The notes: generated from the sequence alone by a model not told the origin. A stretch of 53,379 nt of DNA from Xenorhabdus griffiniae (GCF_001028135.1 NZ_LDNM01000057.1:1-53379); one strand, 5' to 3'. Counted from the first letter of the stretch, positions 1-8,853 are shown. Made by a program: numbers and translations.

Positions 1-56
1 CAGAAAAAATACTCTATAAAGAGTATGGTTCACAAGGTGGGGAAGACCATCTCATT
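1..56. other. Non-yidE sequence at the left edge, possible end of a mobile element
   Basis: The YidE reading frame can be followed upstream only to about base 57. Before that, all three plus frames lack YidE similarity and the YidE frame has stops at 17-19 and 56-58. The segment holds a short perfect hairpin, ATACTC/GAGTAT with loop TATAAA (10-27). An insertion-sequence end or a rearrangement joined to yidE would explain this, and repeats of that sort commonly end assembly contigs. No transposase is visible, so the identity is a guess. Confidence 0.35.
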
Positions 57-622
57 AACTCCAGCAAGTACAAATGTTGCCTGTATTTATAGGAATAGGG
101 TTAGGGATTTTATTAGGTTCGATTCCTCTATTTATTCCTGGTTTTCCCGCTGCGTTACGTTTGGGATTGGCGGGAGGGCCTTTAGTTATTGCGTTAATTT
201 TGGGACGGATTGGCACGATCGGTAAACTTTATTGGTTTATGCCTCCTAGTGCGAACCTTGCATTACGCGAATTGGGGATTGTTATGTTTCTGGCGGTGGT
301 AGGGCTGAAATCCGGCGGTAATTTTATTAATACACTGGTGCATGGCGAAGGGCTGGCATGGATTGGTTATGGTGCATTGATAACAATAGTCCCCCTGTTA
401 GTTGTAAGCCTGCTGGCACGTGTTGTTATAAAAATGAATTATCTCAGCTTATGTGGGGTGTTGGCTGGTGCCATGACCGATCCTCCCGCTCTGGCTTTTG
501 CGAATGGAATTCATAGTACCAGCGGGGCTGCGGCGTTGTCATATGCGACAGTTTATCCATTGGCAATGTTTTTAAGGATTATGTCTCCCCAAATTTTGGC
601 CGTTATTTTCTGGGCCTTATGA
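57..622 (+). pseudogene. yidE: YidE-type putative transporter, 3' fragment
   Basis: This is the C-terminal third of a YidE/YbjL membrane protein of the AspT (aspartate:alanine antiporter) duplication-domain family; its substrate in enterics is not established. About 180 residues remain of roughly 550 in the family. They form several hydrophobic segments, with the typical stretches [35 protein letters not shown] and [12 protein letters not shown]. The residues LQQVQ directly before the Met at 74 still match the family, so that Met is internal and not a natural start. The cytoplasmic RCK/TrkA_C domains and the first membrane half are absent, and the sequence before base 57 is unrelated. It is therefore either a gene broken by insertion or rearrangement, or an assembly chimera at the contig end. 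The identity is firm; the broken state depends on the edge being real. Confidence 0.75.
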
Positions 623-814
623 TTTAGTGCATTAAGTATATTGTTTGATTCATTAAATGTGCTTTAGATCACAGAATACGGCCCAATTATCTTAATTTGG
701 CTTCAATTTGAGATAGTAGAGGCAATTTAAAGTAAAAAATCCCTGCTTATTCAATTCATTAGAATAATATTTTTTTGGTTAAATATACGCAGTTCAGGGA
801 AGGTATAAAAACAA

Positions 815-940
815 GGAGTGTTTTCCTTTCCTATTGTGTGTGAAGAATTCTTTTGGGATTCTAATAACTACTGTCCTGTTCGCAGGTAAAAGTCCTCGTT
901 ATCATCTTGCTCCCTCCCTAAAATGAGGGAGCTTTTTTTA
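815..940 (+). ncRNA. Candidate structured small RNA ending in an intrinsic terminator
   Basis: Three stem-loops lie in a row: AGAAT/ATTCT (844-848 with 858-862), CCTG-TTCG-CAGG (875-886, a UUCG-type tetraloop) and the GC-rich terminator at 909-939. A single-stranded stretch (887-908, rich in pyrimidines) lies between the second loop and the terminator, as in Hfq-dependent RNAs. A TATAAA box at about 804-809 could be a -10 element, but no good -35 is placed at the right distance. No long reading frame fits. It could instead be only the 3' tail and terminator of the yidE transcript. I do not recognise a known family. Confidence 0.35.
909..939 (+). terminator. Intrinsic terminator (plus strand)
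   Basis: The stem GCTCCCTC (909-916) pairs with GAGGGAGC (925-932) around an 8-base loop and is followed by seven Ts (933-939). The T-run lies only on the plus strand, so it ends a plus-strand transcript (yidE or a small RNA), not avtA. Confidence 0.85.
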
Positions 941-973
941 TTTTATTGCTAAGGACAGATTGCGATGCAAGAT

Positions 974-2230
974 TCAGCGTCCTGCTGCTTGATGTGCTAT
1001 TTCAATCTCTTCAGACAGAATACGAATACCTTCTTCGATCTTATCAATATCAGGAACATAGTTCATTCGCATACATTGATGGGCATGTGACCAATCGTGT
1101 TCCAGTCCCGGAAAGAAGAAATGTCCCGGCACCATCAGCACTTTGCGTTTCTTCAGCCGTTGATAAAGCTCTTCTGTCGTGATGGGTAAGTCTTTGAACC
1201 AGAGCCAGAGAAATATGGCCCCTTCCGGTTTATGGATAAGGCAGCGATCTTCCGAGATGTGGCGACGAATGATGGTAATCACGCTATCTACCCGCTGTTT
1301 GTAAAACGGTTGAATAACATTTTGTGACAGGCGGAACAGATCGTTACGTTTAATCATTTCCAGAGCGATGGCCGGCCCTATCCCTCCAGGGGATAAGCTG
1401 ATAATGCCATTCATATTACTGATAGCATTGATGATTTTTTCATCGGCGATAATGATACCGCAGCGGGAGCCGGGTAGTCCGAGTTTGGACAGACTCATGC
1501 ACAAAATAACATTGTGATTCCACAGCGGCGTAGCTTCATTGAAGATAATACCGGGGAAGGGGACACCGTAGGCATTGTCTATCAATAAGGGGATCTGATG
1601 CTGTTGAGCCAGACTATCCAGGCGCAGTAATTCTTCATCGGTGATCACATTACCGGTTGGATTAGTGGGACGAGAGACGCAAATCAGGTTAATGTCTTCG
1701 GTAATATTCAGGTGATCGAAATCAACGTGATATTTGAATTGACCGTTGGGTAGCAATTCAATATTCGGTTTATTAGCAACAAATAACCCTTCATCCAAAC
1801 CTGAATCGGAATAGCCAATATATTCTGGCGCAAGAGGAAATAAAACGCGCTTCATTGAACCATCTTCAGCGCGGCCGGCCAATAAGTTAAACAGATAGAA
1901 AAAGGCACTTTGGCTGCCATTGGTCAGGGCAATATTTTGTGGGTGGATATCCCAGCCGAGCTTTTCTCTTAGCTCCTGAGCCAATGCTGCTATCAAGGTG
2001 TTTTTCCCTTGTGGCCCGTCATAGTTACATAGTGTTTCGCTTAATTGACCGTCTAACGCCATGTCAGTCAATATCTGCTGGAAATAGGCATCCATTGCTG
2101 GGATATGTGCAGGATTGCCGCCGCCTAACATAATTGCGCCAGGTGTTCTCAGGCCCTGATTGAGATCCTCCATCAGACGGGTAATTCCTGAATCTTGTGT
2201 AAATTTGTTTCCGAATTGCGAAAATTTCAT
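974..2230 (-). CDS. avtA: Valine--pyruvate aminotransferase
   Basis: AvtA (418 aa) is a cytoplasmic PLP-dependent class I/II aminotransferase. It interconverts valine plus pyruvate with 2-oxoisovalerate plus alanine, so it links branched-chain and alanine synthesis. Fold-type I landmarks are visible: SRPTNPTGN near residues 186-194, IDNAYG near 217-222, and the Schiff-base lysine in SLSKLGLPG (K249). The length matches enterobacterial AvtA (about 417). The start ATG at 2230 begins with the family sequence MKFSQFG, although the ribosome-binding site in front is weak. It stands alone on the minus strand, about 220 bases downstream of tag. The 3' end lies just beyond the candidate small RNA terminator, so the two transcripts converge. 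Confidence 0.95.
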   Translation of the reverse strand: MKFSQFGNKFTQDSGITRLMEDLNQGLRTPGAIMLGGGNPAHIPAMDAYFQQILTDMALDGQLSETLCNYDGPQGKNTLIAALAQELREKLGWDIHPQNIALTNGSQSAFFYLFNLLAGRAEDGSMKRVLFPLAPEYIGYSDSGLDEGLFVANKPNIELLPNGQFKYHVDFDHLNITEDINLICVSRPTNPTGNVITDEELLRLDSLAQQHQIPLLIDNAYGVPFPGIIFNEATPLWNHNVILCMSLSKLGLPGSRCGIIIADEKIINAISNMNGIISLSPGGIGPAIALEMIKRNDLFRLSQNVIQPFYKQRVDSVITIIRRHISEDRCLIHKPEGAIFLWLWFKDLPITTEELYQRLKKRKVLMVPGHFFFPGLEHDWSHAHQCMRMNYVPDIDKIEEGIRILSEEIEIAHQAAGR

Positions 2231-2358
2231 AGTGGCGTTTGCGTCTGTTTTTTTGTATGAGAAGAAAACACCATACCCTGCTCACTATCAGGGCGCAATG
2301 GGATAAAACGGATATTCTGCGGTTCTGTATCGTTTGTTTTGTCTTTTTTTTGAATTTT

Positions 2359-2389
2359 AAAACTGGATAATTGCGTTTAATCCAGTTTT
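2359..2389. terminator. AT-rich inverted repeat between tag and avtA
   Basis: A perfect 10-bp repeat AAAACTGGAT (2359-2368) / ATCCAGTTTT (2380-2389) lies between the end of tag and the start of avtA. The stem itself ends in Ts on both strands, and a T-rich stretch follows on the plus side. It may act as a weak terminator for tag on the minus strand; it could also be part of avtA control. Confidence 0.4.
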
Positions 2390-2452
2390 ATATTTTAAGG
2401 TGATATTTTTGTTTATTTTTATGCACTAATTTTAATTTTTCACCTCAGCCAC

Positions 2453-3016
2453 TTATTTCCGGCATAAACAATTTATGAGGTGATCATTGACTAAACCAGC
2501 TGCCTGCATAAAAGCGTAGCAGGTGGTGCTACCAACAAATTTAAATCCCCGTTTTTTCAACTCCTTTGCAAGTGCATCGGAATTGGCTGTTTTGGCAGGA
2601 ACTTCTGATAAATTTTGCCAGTGATTCATTTGTGGAGAGTGATCAACGAAACGCCAGATAAAAGCGCTGAAGTCTTCACCTTGTTCAGCCATTTTCAGAT
2701 AAGCGCGGGCATTGTGAATAATGGCATTGATTTTGCCACGATTACGCACGATAGCCGGTTCTTCCATCAGTCTCTCAACGTCTGTTTCATCCATTTTGGC
2801 TATTTTGACCGGATCAAACTGATGAAAACATTTTCGATAGCCTTCCCGTTTTTTCAGGATGGTAAACCATGATAAACCGGCTTGTTGTCCTTCCAGACAA
2901 AGCAGTTCGAAAAGTTGTTGGCTATCTCTTAAAGGGATTCCCCATTCGTTGTCGTGATAGGCCAGATAATCAGGGGCGGATGTTACCCAACCACAGCGCG
3001 TTATTTCCTTGTCCAT
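2453..3016 (-). CDS. tag: DNA-3-methyladenine glycosylase I
   Basis: Tag (187 aa) is the constitutive base-excision repair enzyme that removes 3-methyladenine from alkylated DNA. The sequence carries the family opening RCGWVTSAPDYLAYHDNEWG and the conserved block GLSWFTILKKREGYR. The four zinc ligands of the family's zinc snap are in place: C8, H21, H179 and C183. The length matches the E. coli enzyme (187). The ATG at 3016 has a good site upstream (GAGGTAA on the minus strand). It is divergent from glyQ across about 190 bases, an order also found in other enterics where tag, glyQ and avtA lie in the same region. Confidence 0.96.
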   Translation of the reverse strand: MDKEITRCGWVTSAPDYLAYHDNEWGIPLRDSQQLFELLCLEGQQAGLSWFTILKKREGYRKCFHQFDPVKIAKMDETDVERLMEEPAIVRNRGKINAIIHNARAYLKMAEQGEDFSAFIWRFVDHSPQMNHWQNLSEVPAKTANSDALAKELKKRGFKFVGSTTCYAFMQAAGLVNDHLINCLCRK

Positions 3017-3208
3017 GAATTGAACTTACCTCAAATAGTGGTTGATAATGACCCTAATCTTAGCTGTATAAATATACAAGTAAAGCGCCCTGAATAAGAT
3101 TTTTTATACTGCGATAAAATTGAGGATGATCAGTGCTGTATATCTTACGTCCAAAGGGTATACTGACCGCTTTCGTTTAAATTCATATGCATCGCGTGCG
3201 GGGTCAAC

Positions 3209-4117
3209 ATGCAAAAGTTTGATACCAAAACCTTTCAGGGACTTATCCTGACATTACAGGATTACTGGGCGCGTCAAGGCTGTACCATTGTCCAACCACT
3301 GGATATGGAAGTCGGCGCAGGAACCTCTCATCCTATTACCTGTCTGCGTGCTTTGGGACCAGAGCCTATTGCAGCAGCTTATGTGCAACCTTCTCGTCGT
3401 CCAACGGACGGTCGTTATGGCGAAAACCCAAACCGCCTCCAGCACTACTATCAATTTCAGGTTATCATCAAGCCATCTCCAGAGAACATTCAGGAACTCT
3501 ATCTGGGTTCCTTGAAAGCGTTAGGACTTGATCCGACTGTTCACGATATCCGCTTTGTTGAAGATAACTGGGAAAACCCAACTCTGGGCGCATGGGGGCT
3601 GGGTTGGGAAGTCTGGTTGAACGGTATGGAAGTCACCCAGTTTACCTACTTTCAGCAAGTTGGTGGCCTTGAATGTAAGCCAGTAACGGGCGAAATTACT
3701 TACGGATTGGAACGTCTTGCGATGTATATTCAAGGCGTGGACAGCGTTTACGATCTGGTATGGAGCGATGGCCCGTTGGGTAAAACCACCTATGGCGATA
3801 TTTACCACCAGAATGAGGTTGAACAGTCGACTTACAACTTTGAGCACGCAGATGTGGATTTTCTGTTTACCTGCTTTGAGCAATACGAAAAAGAGGCACA
3901 GGAATTACTGGCGCTGGAAACGCCGCTGCCATTGCCGGCGTATGAGCGCATTTTAAAAGCGGGCCATACCTTCAATTTGCTGGATGCCCGCAAAGCGATT
4001 TCCGTGACTGAACGTCAGCGCTATATCCTGCGCATCCGTACCCTGACCAAAGCGGTTGCTGAAGCTTATTATGCCTCCCGCGAGGCGCTTGGCTTCCCTA
4101 TGTGTAACAAGAAATAA
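3209..4117 (+). CDS. glyQ: Glycyl-tRNA synthetase alpha subunit
   Basis: GlyQ (302 aa) is the class II catalytic subunit of the bacterial alpha2-beta2 glycyl-tRNA synthetase, which attaches glycine to tRNA-Gly in the cytoplasm. It opens with the highly conserved [17 protein letters not shown] and contains [16 protein letters not shown], the part that helps form the ATP and glycine site. Length is within one residue of E. coli GlyQ (303). The ATG at 3209 follows a GGGG-containing site. glyS follows after 9 bases, so the two subunits are co-translated from one operon. Confidence 0.98.
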   Translation: MQKFDTKTFQGLILTLQDYWARQGCTIVQPLDMEVGAGTSHPITCLRALGPEPIAAAYVQPSRRPTDGRYGENPNRLQHYYQFQVIIKPSPENIQELYLGSLKALGLDPTVHDIRFVEDNWENPTLGAWGLGWEVWLNGMEVTQFTYFQQVGGLECKPVTGEITYGLERLAMYIQGVDSVYDLVWSDGPLGKTTYGDIYHQNEVEQSTYNFEHADVDFLFTCFEQYEKEAQELLALETPLPLPAYERILKAGHTFNLLDARKAISVTERQRYILRIRTLTKAVAEAYYASREALGFPMCNKK

Positions 4118-4126
4118 GAGGCCATC

Positions 4127-6199
4127 ATGATTCAACAGACTTTCCTTGTGGAAATCGGCACAGAAGAGCTGCCACCAAAGGCGCTGCGTTCATTGGCTGA
4201 ATCTTTTGCGGCCAATTTTGAAGCCGAACTGGATAACGCCAATCTGGGTCATGGTGAAGTTAGCTGGTTTGCGGCTCCTCGCCGTTTGGCACTGAAAGTC
4301 GCCAATTTGGCGGCAGCACAGGCTGATCGTGAAGTTGAAAAGCGTGGCCCTGCGATTGCTCAGGCGTTCGATGCAGAAGGTCAACCAACCAAAGCCGCAG
4401 AAGGTTGGGCGCGTGGTTGCGGTATCACCGTTGATCAGGCTGAACGCATGGTAACGGACAAAGGGGAATGGCTGCTTTATCGTGCTCAAGTTAAAGGCCG
4501 CGAAGCAAAAGCGCTGCTGGCGGATATGGTGAGCAGTTCTCTGAGTAAGTTGCCGATCCCTAAGCTGATGCGTTGGGGCGATAAACAGACCCAGTTTGTT
4601 CGTCCGGTACATACGGTCACTATGCTGCTGGGCGGCGCAGTGGTTGAAGGCGAAATTCTGGGTATTCAATCGGATCGCATTATTCGTGGTCACCGCTTTA
4701 TGGGTGAAGCGGAATTTACCATTGGGAACGCGCAGCAGTATCCGGCTATTTTGCAGGAGCGGGGGCGGGTTATCGCGGATTATGAAGTTCGTAAGGCGAT
4801 GATCAAGCGTGATGTCGAACAGGCCGCAATACAGCTGGGTGGTGTAGCGGATCTGAGCGACAGTTTATTGGAAGAAGTGGCTTCGCTGGTGGAATGGCCG
4901 GTTGTACTGACGGCGAAATTCGAAGAAAAATTCCTGCAAGTTCCTGCTGAGGCGCTGGTTTATACCATGAAAGGTGACCAGAAATATTTTCCGGTTTACG
5001 ACAAGGCCGGCAAATTGATGGCGAGCTTTATTTTTGTCACCAATATTGAATCTTCTGATCCTCAGCAAATTATTTCCGGTAACGAAAAAGTGGTTCGCCC
5101 ACGTCTGGCGGATGCGGAATTCTTCTTCAAGACTGACCGTAAGCAACGTTTAGAAGACAACCTGCCGCGTTTGGAAACCGTACTGTTCCAGAAACAATTG
5201 GGCACTTTGCGTGACAAAACGGATCGCATTCAGGCTCTGGCTGGCTGGATTGCGGAAAAAATCGGTGCAGATGTCAATCATGCGACGCGTGCTGGGTTAT
5301 TGTCCAAATGTGACCTGATGACCAACATGGTGTTCGAATTCACCGATACGCAGGGCGTGATGGGGATGCACTATGCACGTCATGATGGCGAAGCGGAAGA
5401 TGTGGCACTGGCACTGAATGAGCAGTATCAGCCACGTTTCTCTGGTGATGCACTGCCATCAACAGGCGTCTCCTGTGCCGTTGCCATTGCCGATAAAATG
5501 GACACTTTGGCTGGGATCTTCGGGATTGGCCAGCATCCGAAAGGGGATAAAGACCCGTTTGCTTTGCGCCGTGCGGCACTGGGTGTTCTGCGCATTATCG
5601 TTGAGAAAAAATTACCTCTCGACCTCCAGACTTTGGCAGAAGAAGCGGTACGTCTGTATGGCGACAAGCTGACCAACGAAAAAGCGGTGGATGAGGTAGT
5701 TGAGTTTATGCTCGGTCGCTTCCGCGCCTGGTATCAAGAGCTGGGGTATAGCGTTGATATTATTCAGGCGGTATTGGCGCGTCGTCCGACTCAACCGGCA
5801 GATTTTGATGCCCGAATGAAAGCGGTTACGCATTTCCGTACTCTGGATGCTGCCGTTTCGCTGGCGGCAGCCAACAAACGCGTTTCCAATATTCTGGCGA
5901 AATCAGCAGAACCGTTGAATGATACTGTCCTTGCTTCCGTGTTAAAAGCGGCAGAAGAGATCCAACTGGCGACACACCTTGTGGTATTGAAGGAAAAACT
6001 GGCTCCTCTGTTTGCCGAAGGCAACTATCAGGATGCGTTGGCTGAATTAGCTTCCCTGCGTGAAGTGGTGGATGCGTTCTTCGATAATGTGATGGTGATG
6101 GATGAAGACAGCCAGGTCAGGGTCAATCGCTTGACGCTATTAAGTGAATTGCGTGACCTGTTCTTGCGTGTCGCCGATATTTCCCTGCTCCAGTCATAG
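4127..6199 (+). CDS. glyS: Glycyl-tRNA synthetase beta subunit
   Basis: GlyS (690 aa) is the tRNA-recognition subunit of the heterotetrameric glycyl-tRNA synthetase. The N-terminus [15 protein letters not shown] is diagnostic. The middle holds the HD-like domain (for example [19 protein letters not shown]), and the C-terminal 120 or so residues form the DALR-type anticodon-binding domain ending in [18 protein letters not shown]. Length matches E. coli (689). An AAGAGG site precedes the ATG by a few bases, right after glyQ. No clear intrinsic terminator follows before the tRNA gene about 100 bases downstream. Confidence 0.98.
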   Translation: MIQQTFLVEIGTEELPPKALRSLAESFAANFEAELDNANLGHGEVSWFAAPRRLALKVANLAAAQADREVEKRGPAIAQAFDAEGQPTKAAEGWARGCGITVDQAERMVTDKGEWLLYRAQVKGREAKALLADMVSSSLSKLPIPKLMRWGDKQTQFVRPVHTVTMLLGGAVVEGEILGIQSDRIIRGHRFMGEAEFTIGNAQQYPAILQERGRVIADYEVRKAMIKRDVEQAAIQLGGVADLSDSLLEEVASLVEWPVVLTAKFEEKFLQVPAEALVYTMKGDQKYFPVYDKAGKLMASFIFVTNIESSDPQQIISGNEKVVRPRLADAEFFFKTDRKQRLEDNLPRLETVLFQKQLGTLRDKTDRIQALAGWIAEKIGADVNHATRAGLLSKCDLMTNMVFEFTDTQGVMGMHYARHDGEAEDVALALNEQYQPRFSGDALPSTGVSCAVAIADKMDTLAGIFGIGQHPKGDKDPFALRRAALGVLRIIVEKKLPLDLQTLAEEAVRLYGDKLTNEKAVDEVVEFMLGRFRAWYQELGYSVDIIQAVLARRPTQPADFDARMKAVTHFRTLDAAVSLAAANKRVSNILAKSAEPLNDTVLASVLKAAEEIQLATHLVVLKEKLAPLFAEGNYQDALAELASLREVVDAFFDNVMVMDEDSQVRVNRLTLLSELRDLFLRVADISLLQS

Positions 6200-6299
6200 G
6201 CTATATCGGTCATATTGGATGGTTTATGGTCAACTAACCACTTATCTTTAAAAAGATATTGACGGTTTGTGGCTCTGGCAGTAAGATGCGGCTCGTTTT

Positions 6300-6376
6300 C
6301 GGCGAGTAGCGCAGCTTGGTAGCGCAACTGGTTTGGGACCAGTGGGTCGGAGGTTCGAATCCTCTCTCGCCGACCA
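6300..6376 (+). tRNA. proM: tRNA-Pro (anticodon TGG)
   Basis: A 77-base cloverleaf with encoded CCA end: acceptor arms CGGCGAG / CTCGCCG, D-arm with AGCTTGGTAG, anticodon stem ACTGG/CCAGT with loop TTTGGGA giving anticodon TGG, and T-arm GGAGG-TTCGAAT-CCTCT. It reads CCA and, by wobble, other proline codons. As I recall it, the sequence equals E. coli proM. It precedes the dpp operon; in E. coli a proline tRNA (proK) also sits near dppA. Confidence 0.97.
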
Positions 6377-6384
6377 GCATTCAG

Positions 6385-6413
6385 AAACCCTGCTCTTATG
6401 AGCGGGGTTTTTT
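6385..6413 (+). terminator. Intrinsic terminator of tRNA-Pro
   Basis: AAACCC-TGCTC (6385-6395) pairs with GAGC-GGGGTTT (6400-6410), one bulge, 4-base loop, then more Ts to 6413. It starts nine bases after the CCA end of the tRNA. Confidence 0.85.
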
Positions 6414-6420
6414 CTTATAT

Positions 6421-6520
6421 GCTCGATAAACTTCAAGTTGTAATCTGCAAGACAACGCAAGACCTTATATTTCTCAGCGTAGCGGGGAAATATAACACGC
6501 CTCTTGAAGTTGGAATCGAT
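6421..6520. repeat. Imperfect palindromic repeat element (MITE-like)
   Basis: The outer arms are inverted copies: TCGATAAACTTCAAG (6424-6438) and CTTGAAGTTGGAATCGA (6503-6519). An inner inverted pair is TATATTTC / GAAATATA (6466-6473 with 6486-6493). The whole folds into one long hairpin of about 100 bases without coding capacity. Its size and shape fit a small non-autonomous repeat or REP-like element dispersed in Xenorhabdus and Photorhabdus genomes. Only one copy is in this window, so dispersal is inferred. Confidence 0.55.
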
Positions 6521-6630
6521 AGGGGCTTTTTAGTTAGGGAAGAAAATTCATAATCACCTAGCTCTAGCTTCAGCTTCAAAAATGAAACATTTAAATAATT
6601 ACCAAAGCTGACAATGAGTTAACTATGCAA

Positions 6631-6741
6631 TCACATTGACTTTTTTTTGCTCTTAATGTGATTATTATCATTGGCACAATAACTAAATGCAAAAAATGCA
6701 ATTATCGATGGAATGATTATCGTAAAAAATAACCAAATCAT
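6631..6741 (-). CDS. Possible small membrane protein, 36 aa
   Basis: The minus strand has ATG at 6741 behind a well-spaced AAGGGG site (seven bases before the ATG). It encodes MIWLFFTIIIPSIIAFFAF followed by SYCANDNNHIKSKKKSM and a stop. That is one hydrophobic helix (residues about 2-19) and a short polar tail ending in lysines, the common plan of bacterial single-pass microproteins with the basic tail in the cytoplasm. I do not recognise a family. The 3' end overlaps the 9-bp inverted repeat at 6629-6662, which could end its transcript. The region is AT-rich, so a chance frame is possible, but the ribosome-binding site and the amphipathic-free helix argue for a real gene. Confidence 0.4.
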   Translation of the reverse strand: MIWLFFTIIIPSIIAFFAFSYCANDNNHIKSKKKSM

Positions 6742-7118
6742 TTTGATGCCCCTTAAGTAAAATGTTTAAAAATTGTATTTTACGCATTCCAAAATATCAA
6801 AGATTATTTTCTCAGCAATCCGTAATAGGTGAACATCTCTCTGCCTTACTTTAACTATTTATATTTAAATCAATTCTCCTGATCGGATCAGATTTCATCT
6901 CATATATCCCCACCTTTTTATAAGCTACATTGCCTATTATTTAAGCATTTGGTCGCAAATTCAAAATTATCATCACCAGAGATTAATTCTTTACATTCGC
7001 TTAATTTTTGGTTTATTTGTCTATTTCATGTGCTTTCCGTCATGTTTTTTAACCATGATTGTTAATAATTCTTTTCTTTTGTGTTTTTCTTGTGTTTCTG
7101 GTGTTGTGTTTGATGATG

Positions 7119-7209
7119 TTGACGTCAGGCATAACAATTGATTAATTGATAAGCGAAAAATAATAAAACAAGTTAAACATCATAAACATCATAAACATCA
7201 CAAACGGGG
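7119..7209 (+). promoter_or_regulatory. dppA leader with triple CA-rich repeat, likely GcvB target
   Basis: Three tandem 9-mers AAACATCAT, AAACATCAT, AAACATCAC (7175-7201) run straight into AAACGGGG, the dppA ribosome-binding site. In E. coli and Salmonella the small RNA GcvB represses dppA by pairing its GU-rich R1 region with CA-rich mRNA near the start, so the repeat is a likely multi-copy target (inference). A possible promoter is TTGACG (7119-7124) with a 17-base spacer and a weak -10 TTAATT (7142-7147). Confidence 0.5.
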
Positions 7210-7217
7210 TTCAAGTA

Positions 7218-8828
7218 ATGACAATTTCCAAGAAAAAACCGTCTGGTTTGTTAAAACTGGGTGTCGGTCTTGTCGCACTGGTTGTTACCGCCAGTATTCA
7301 GGCCAAAACGTTGGTGTACTGCTCTGAAGGTTCTCCTGAAGGTTTCAATCCACAACTATTCACTTCTGGCACAACTTATGATGCTAGCTCTGTACAACTC
7401 TATAACCGTTTAGTGGATTTTAAGTTAGGTACAACAGAGATCATCCCTGGTCTTGCTGAACGCTGGGAAGTGAGTGAGGATGGAAAAACTTATACTTTCT
7501 ATTTGCGTAAGGGCGTGAAGTGGCACAGCAGTAAGGACTTCAAGCCAACACGTGATTTTAATGCTGATGATGTGATTTTTACTTTCATGCGCCAGAAGGA
7601 TGAAAACCATCCATATAATAAAGTGTCAGGGGGGAGTTATGAATACTTTATTGGTATGGATCTGGGTAACATCATCAGTAAAGTAGAAAAAGTCGATGAT
7701 TACACGGTTCGTTTTGTGTTATCTCGTCCAGAAGCCCCTTTCTTGGCTGATATCGGTATGGATTTCGCCTCAATTCTGTCTCAAGAGTATGCCGATGTCA
7801 TGATGAAGGCTGGAACACCTGAAAAGGTTGACCTTAACCCGATTGGTACAGGCCCATTCCAATTGGTGCAATATCAAAAAGACTCCCGAATCCTCTATAA
7901 GGCATTTAAAGATTATTGGAAAGGGCCAGCGAAAATTGACCGTTTAGTTTTCTCTATTACCCCTGATGCGTCTATTCGTTATGCAAAATTACAGAAAAAC
8001 GAATGTCAGGTAATGCCATATCCAAATCCGGCTGATATCGCCCGCATGAAACAAGATAAAGGCATTGTTTTGAAAGAACAGGCGGGGCTGAATGTCGGTT
8101 ATCTCTCCTTTAATGTCACTAAGCCGCCGATGGATAATCAAAAAGTCCGTCAGGCTCTGGCGATGGCGGTCAATAAAGATGCCATCATTGATGCGGTTTA
8201 TCAGGGAGCGGGACAGAAAGCGAAAAATCTAATCCCACCGACGATATGGAGTTATAACGATGATATTAAAGACTATGCGTATGACCCTGCCAAAGCTAAA
8301 GCGCTATTGAAAGAAGCGGGTTTCCCGAATGGTTTTGAAACTGATTTGTGGGCCATGCCGGTACAGCGCCCGTATAACCCGAATGCTCGTCGCATGGCGG
8401 AAATCATTCAGGCTGACTGGGCGAAAATTGGCGTTAAAGCCAAAATTGTCAGTTATGAATGGGGGGAATACCTGAAACGAGCCAAAGATGGTGAACCGAA
8501 GACCGTGATGATGGGATGGACAGGGGACAATGGTGACCCTGATAACTTCTTTGGCACTTTGTTTAGCTGTGCCGCCAAAGAAAAAGGCTCCAACTATTCT
8601 AAATGGTGTTACAAGCCATTTGAGGATGTTATCCAACCTGCGCGTGAAACTGCTGATATCAACAAGCGTACTGAACTTTACAAACAAGCGCAGGTTGTTA
8701 TGCACGAACAAGTACCGGCATTGATTATTGCCCACTCTACGGTTTACGAGCCAATTCGTAAAGAAGTGAAAGGTTATGTGGTCGATCCTTTCAGTAAACA
8801 TCATTTCTACAACGTTGATCTCAAATAA
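7218..8828 (+). CDS. dppA: Dipeptide ABC transporter, periplasmic binding protein
   Basis: DppA (536 aa) captures dipeptides in the periplasm for the DppBCDF importer; in E. coli it also takes part in peptide chemotaxis and haem uptake. The N-terminus is a Sec signal peptide, with a KKK start, a hydrophobic core and likely cleavage after A29 (SIQA-KT). The mature part begins KTLVYCSEGSPEGFNPQ and is a family 5 solute-binding protein throughout. Length matches E. coli DppA (535). The ATG at 7218 follows ACGGGG. A large hairpin between dppA and dppB probably raises dppA mRNA over the downstream genes, as usual for a binding protein needed in excess. Confidence 0.97.
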   Translation: MTISKKKPSGLLKLGVGLVALVVTASIQAKTLVYCSEGSPEGFNPQLFTSGTTYDASSVQLYNRLVDFKLGTTEIIPGLAERWEVSEDGKTYTFYLRKGVKWHSSKDFKPTRDFNADDVIFTFMRQKDENHPYNKVSGGSYEYFIGMDLGNIISKVEKVDDYTVRFVLSRPEAPFLADIGMDFASILSQEYADVMMKAGTPEKVDLNPIGTGPFQLVQYQKDSRILYKAFKDYWKGPAKIDRLVFSITPDASIRYAKLQKNECQVMPYPNPADIARMKQDKGIVLKEQAGLNVGYLSFNVTKPPMDNQKVRQALAMAVNKDAIIDAVYQGAGQKAKNLIPPTIWSYNDDIKDYAYDPAKAKALLKEAGFPNGFETDLWAMPVQRPYNPNARRMAEIIQADWAKIGVKAKIVSYEWGEYLKRAKDGEPKTVMMGWTGDNGDPDNFFGTLFSCAAKEKGSNYSKWCYKPFEDVIQPARETADINKRTELYKQAQVVMHEQVPALIIAHSTVYEPIRKEVKGYVVDPFSKHHFYNVDLK

Positions 8829-8853
8829 TTCTTGCGGTTGAGCTGTTGTGATT

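Larger units (their letters stand above)
623..973. other. Intergenic region between yidE fragment and avtA
   Basis: No protein gene is supported here. Both flanking genes point towards this gap. The right half holds a candidate small RNA ending in a strong plus-strand terminator, annotated separately; the left half is AT-rich with nothing recognisable. Confidence 0.5.
6521..7217. other. AT-rich intergenic region upstream of dppA
   Basis: About 700 AT-rich bases without a long gene. It contains a possible 36-codon minus-strand gene (6631-6741), a 9-bp perfect inverted repeat AATCACATT/AATGTGATT (6629-6637 with 6654-6662), and the dppA leader. The rest (6742-7118) shows nothing I can name. Confidence 0.5.

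Noticed and set aside
74-622. Complete small transporter starting at Met 74
   Set aside because: The residues before this Met still match YidE, so it is an internal Met of a truncated gene.
6629-6662. AATCACATT/AATGTGATT inverted repeat as a CRP site
   Set aside because: The half-sites are in the wrong orientation and 16 bases apart; a CRP site needs TGTGA-N6-TCACA.
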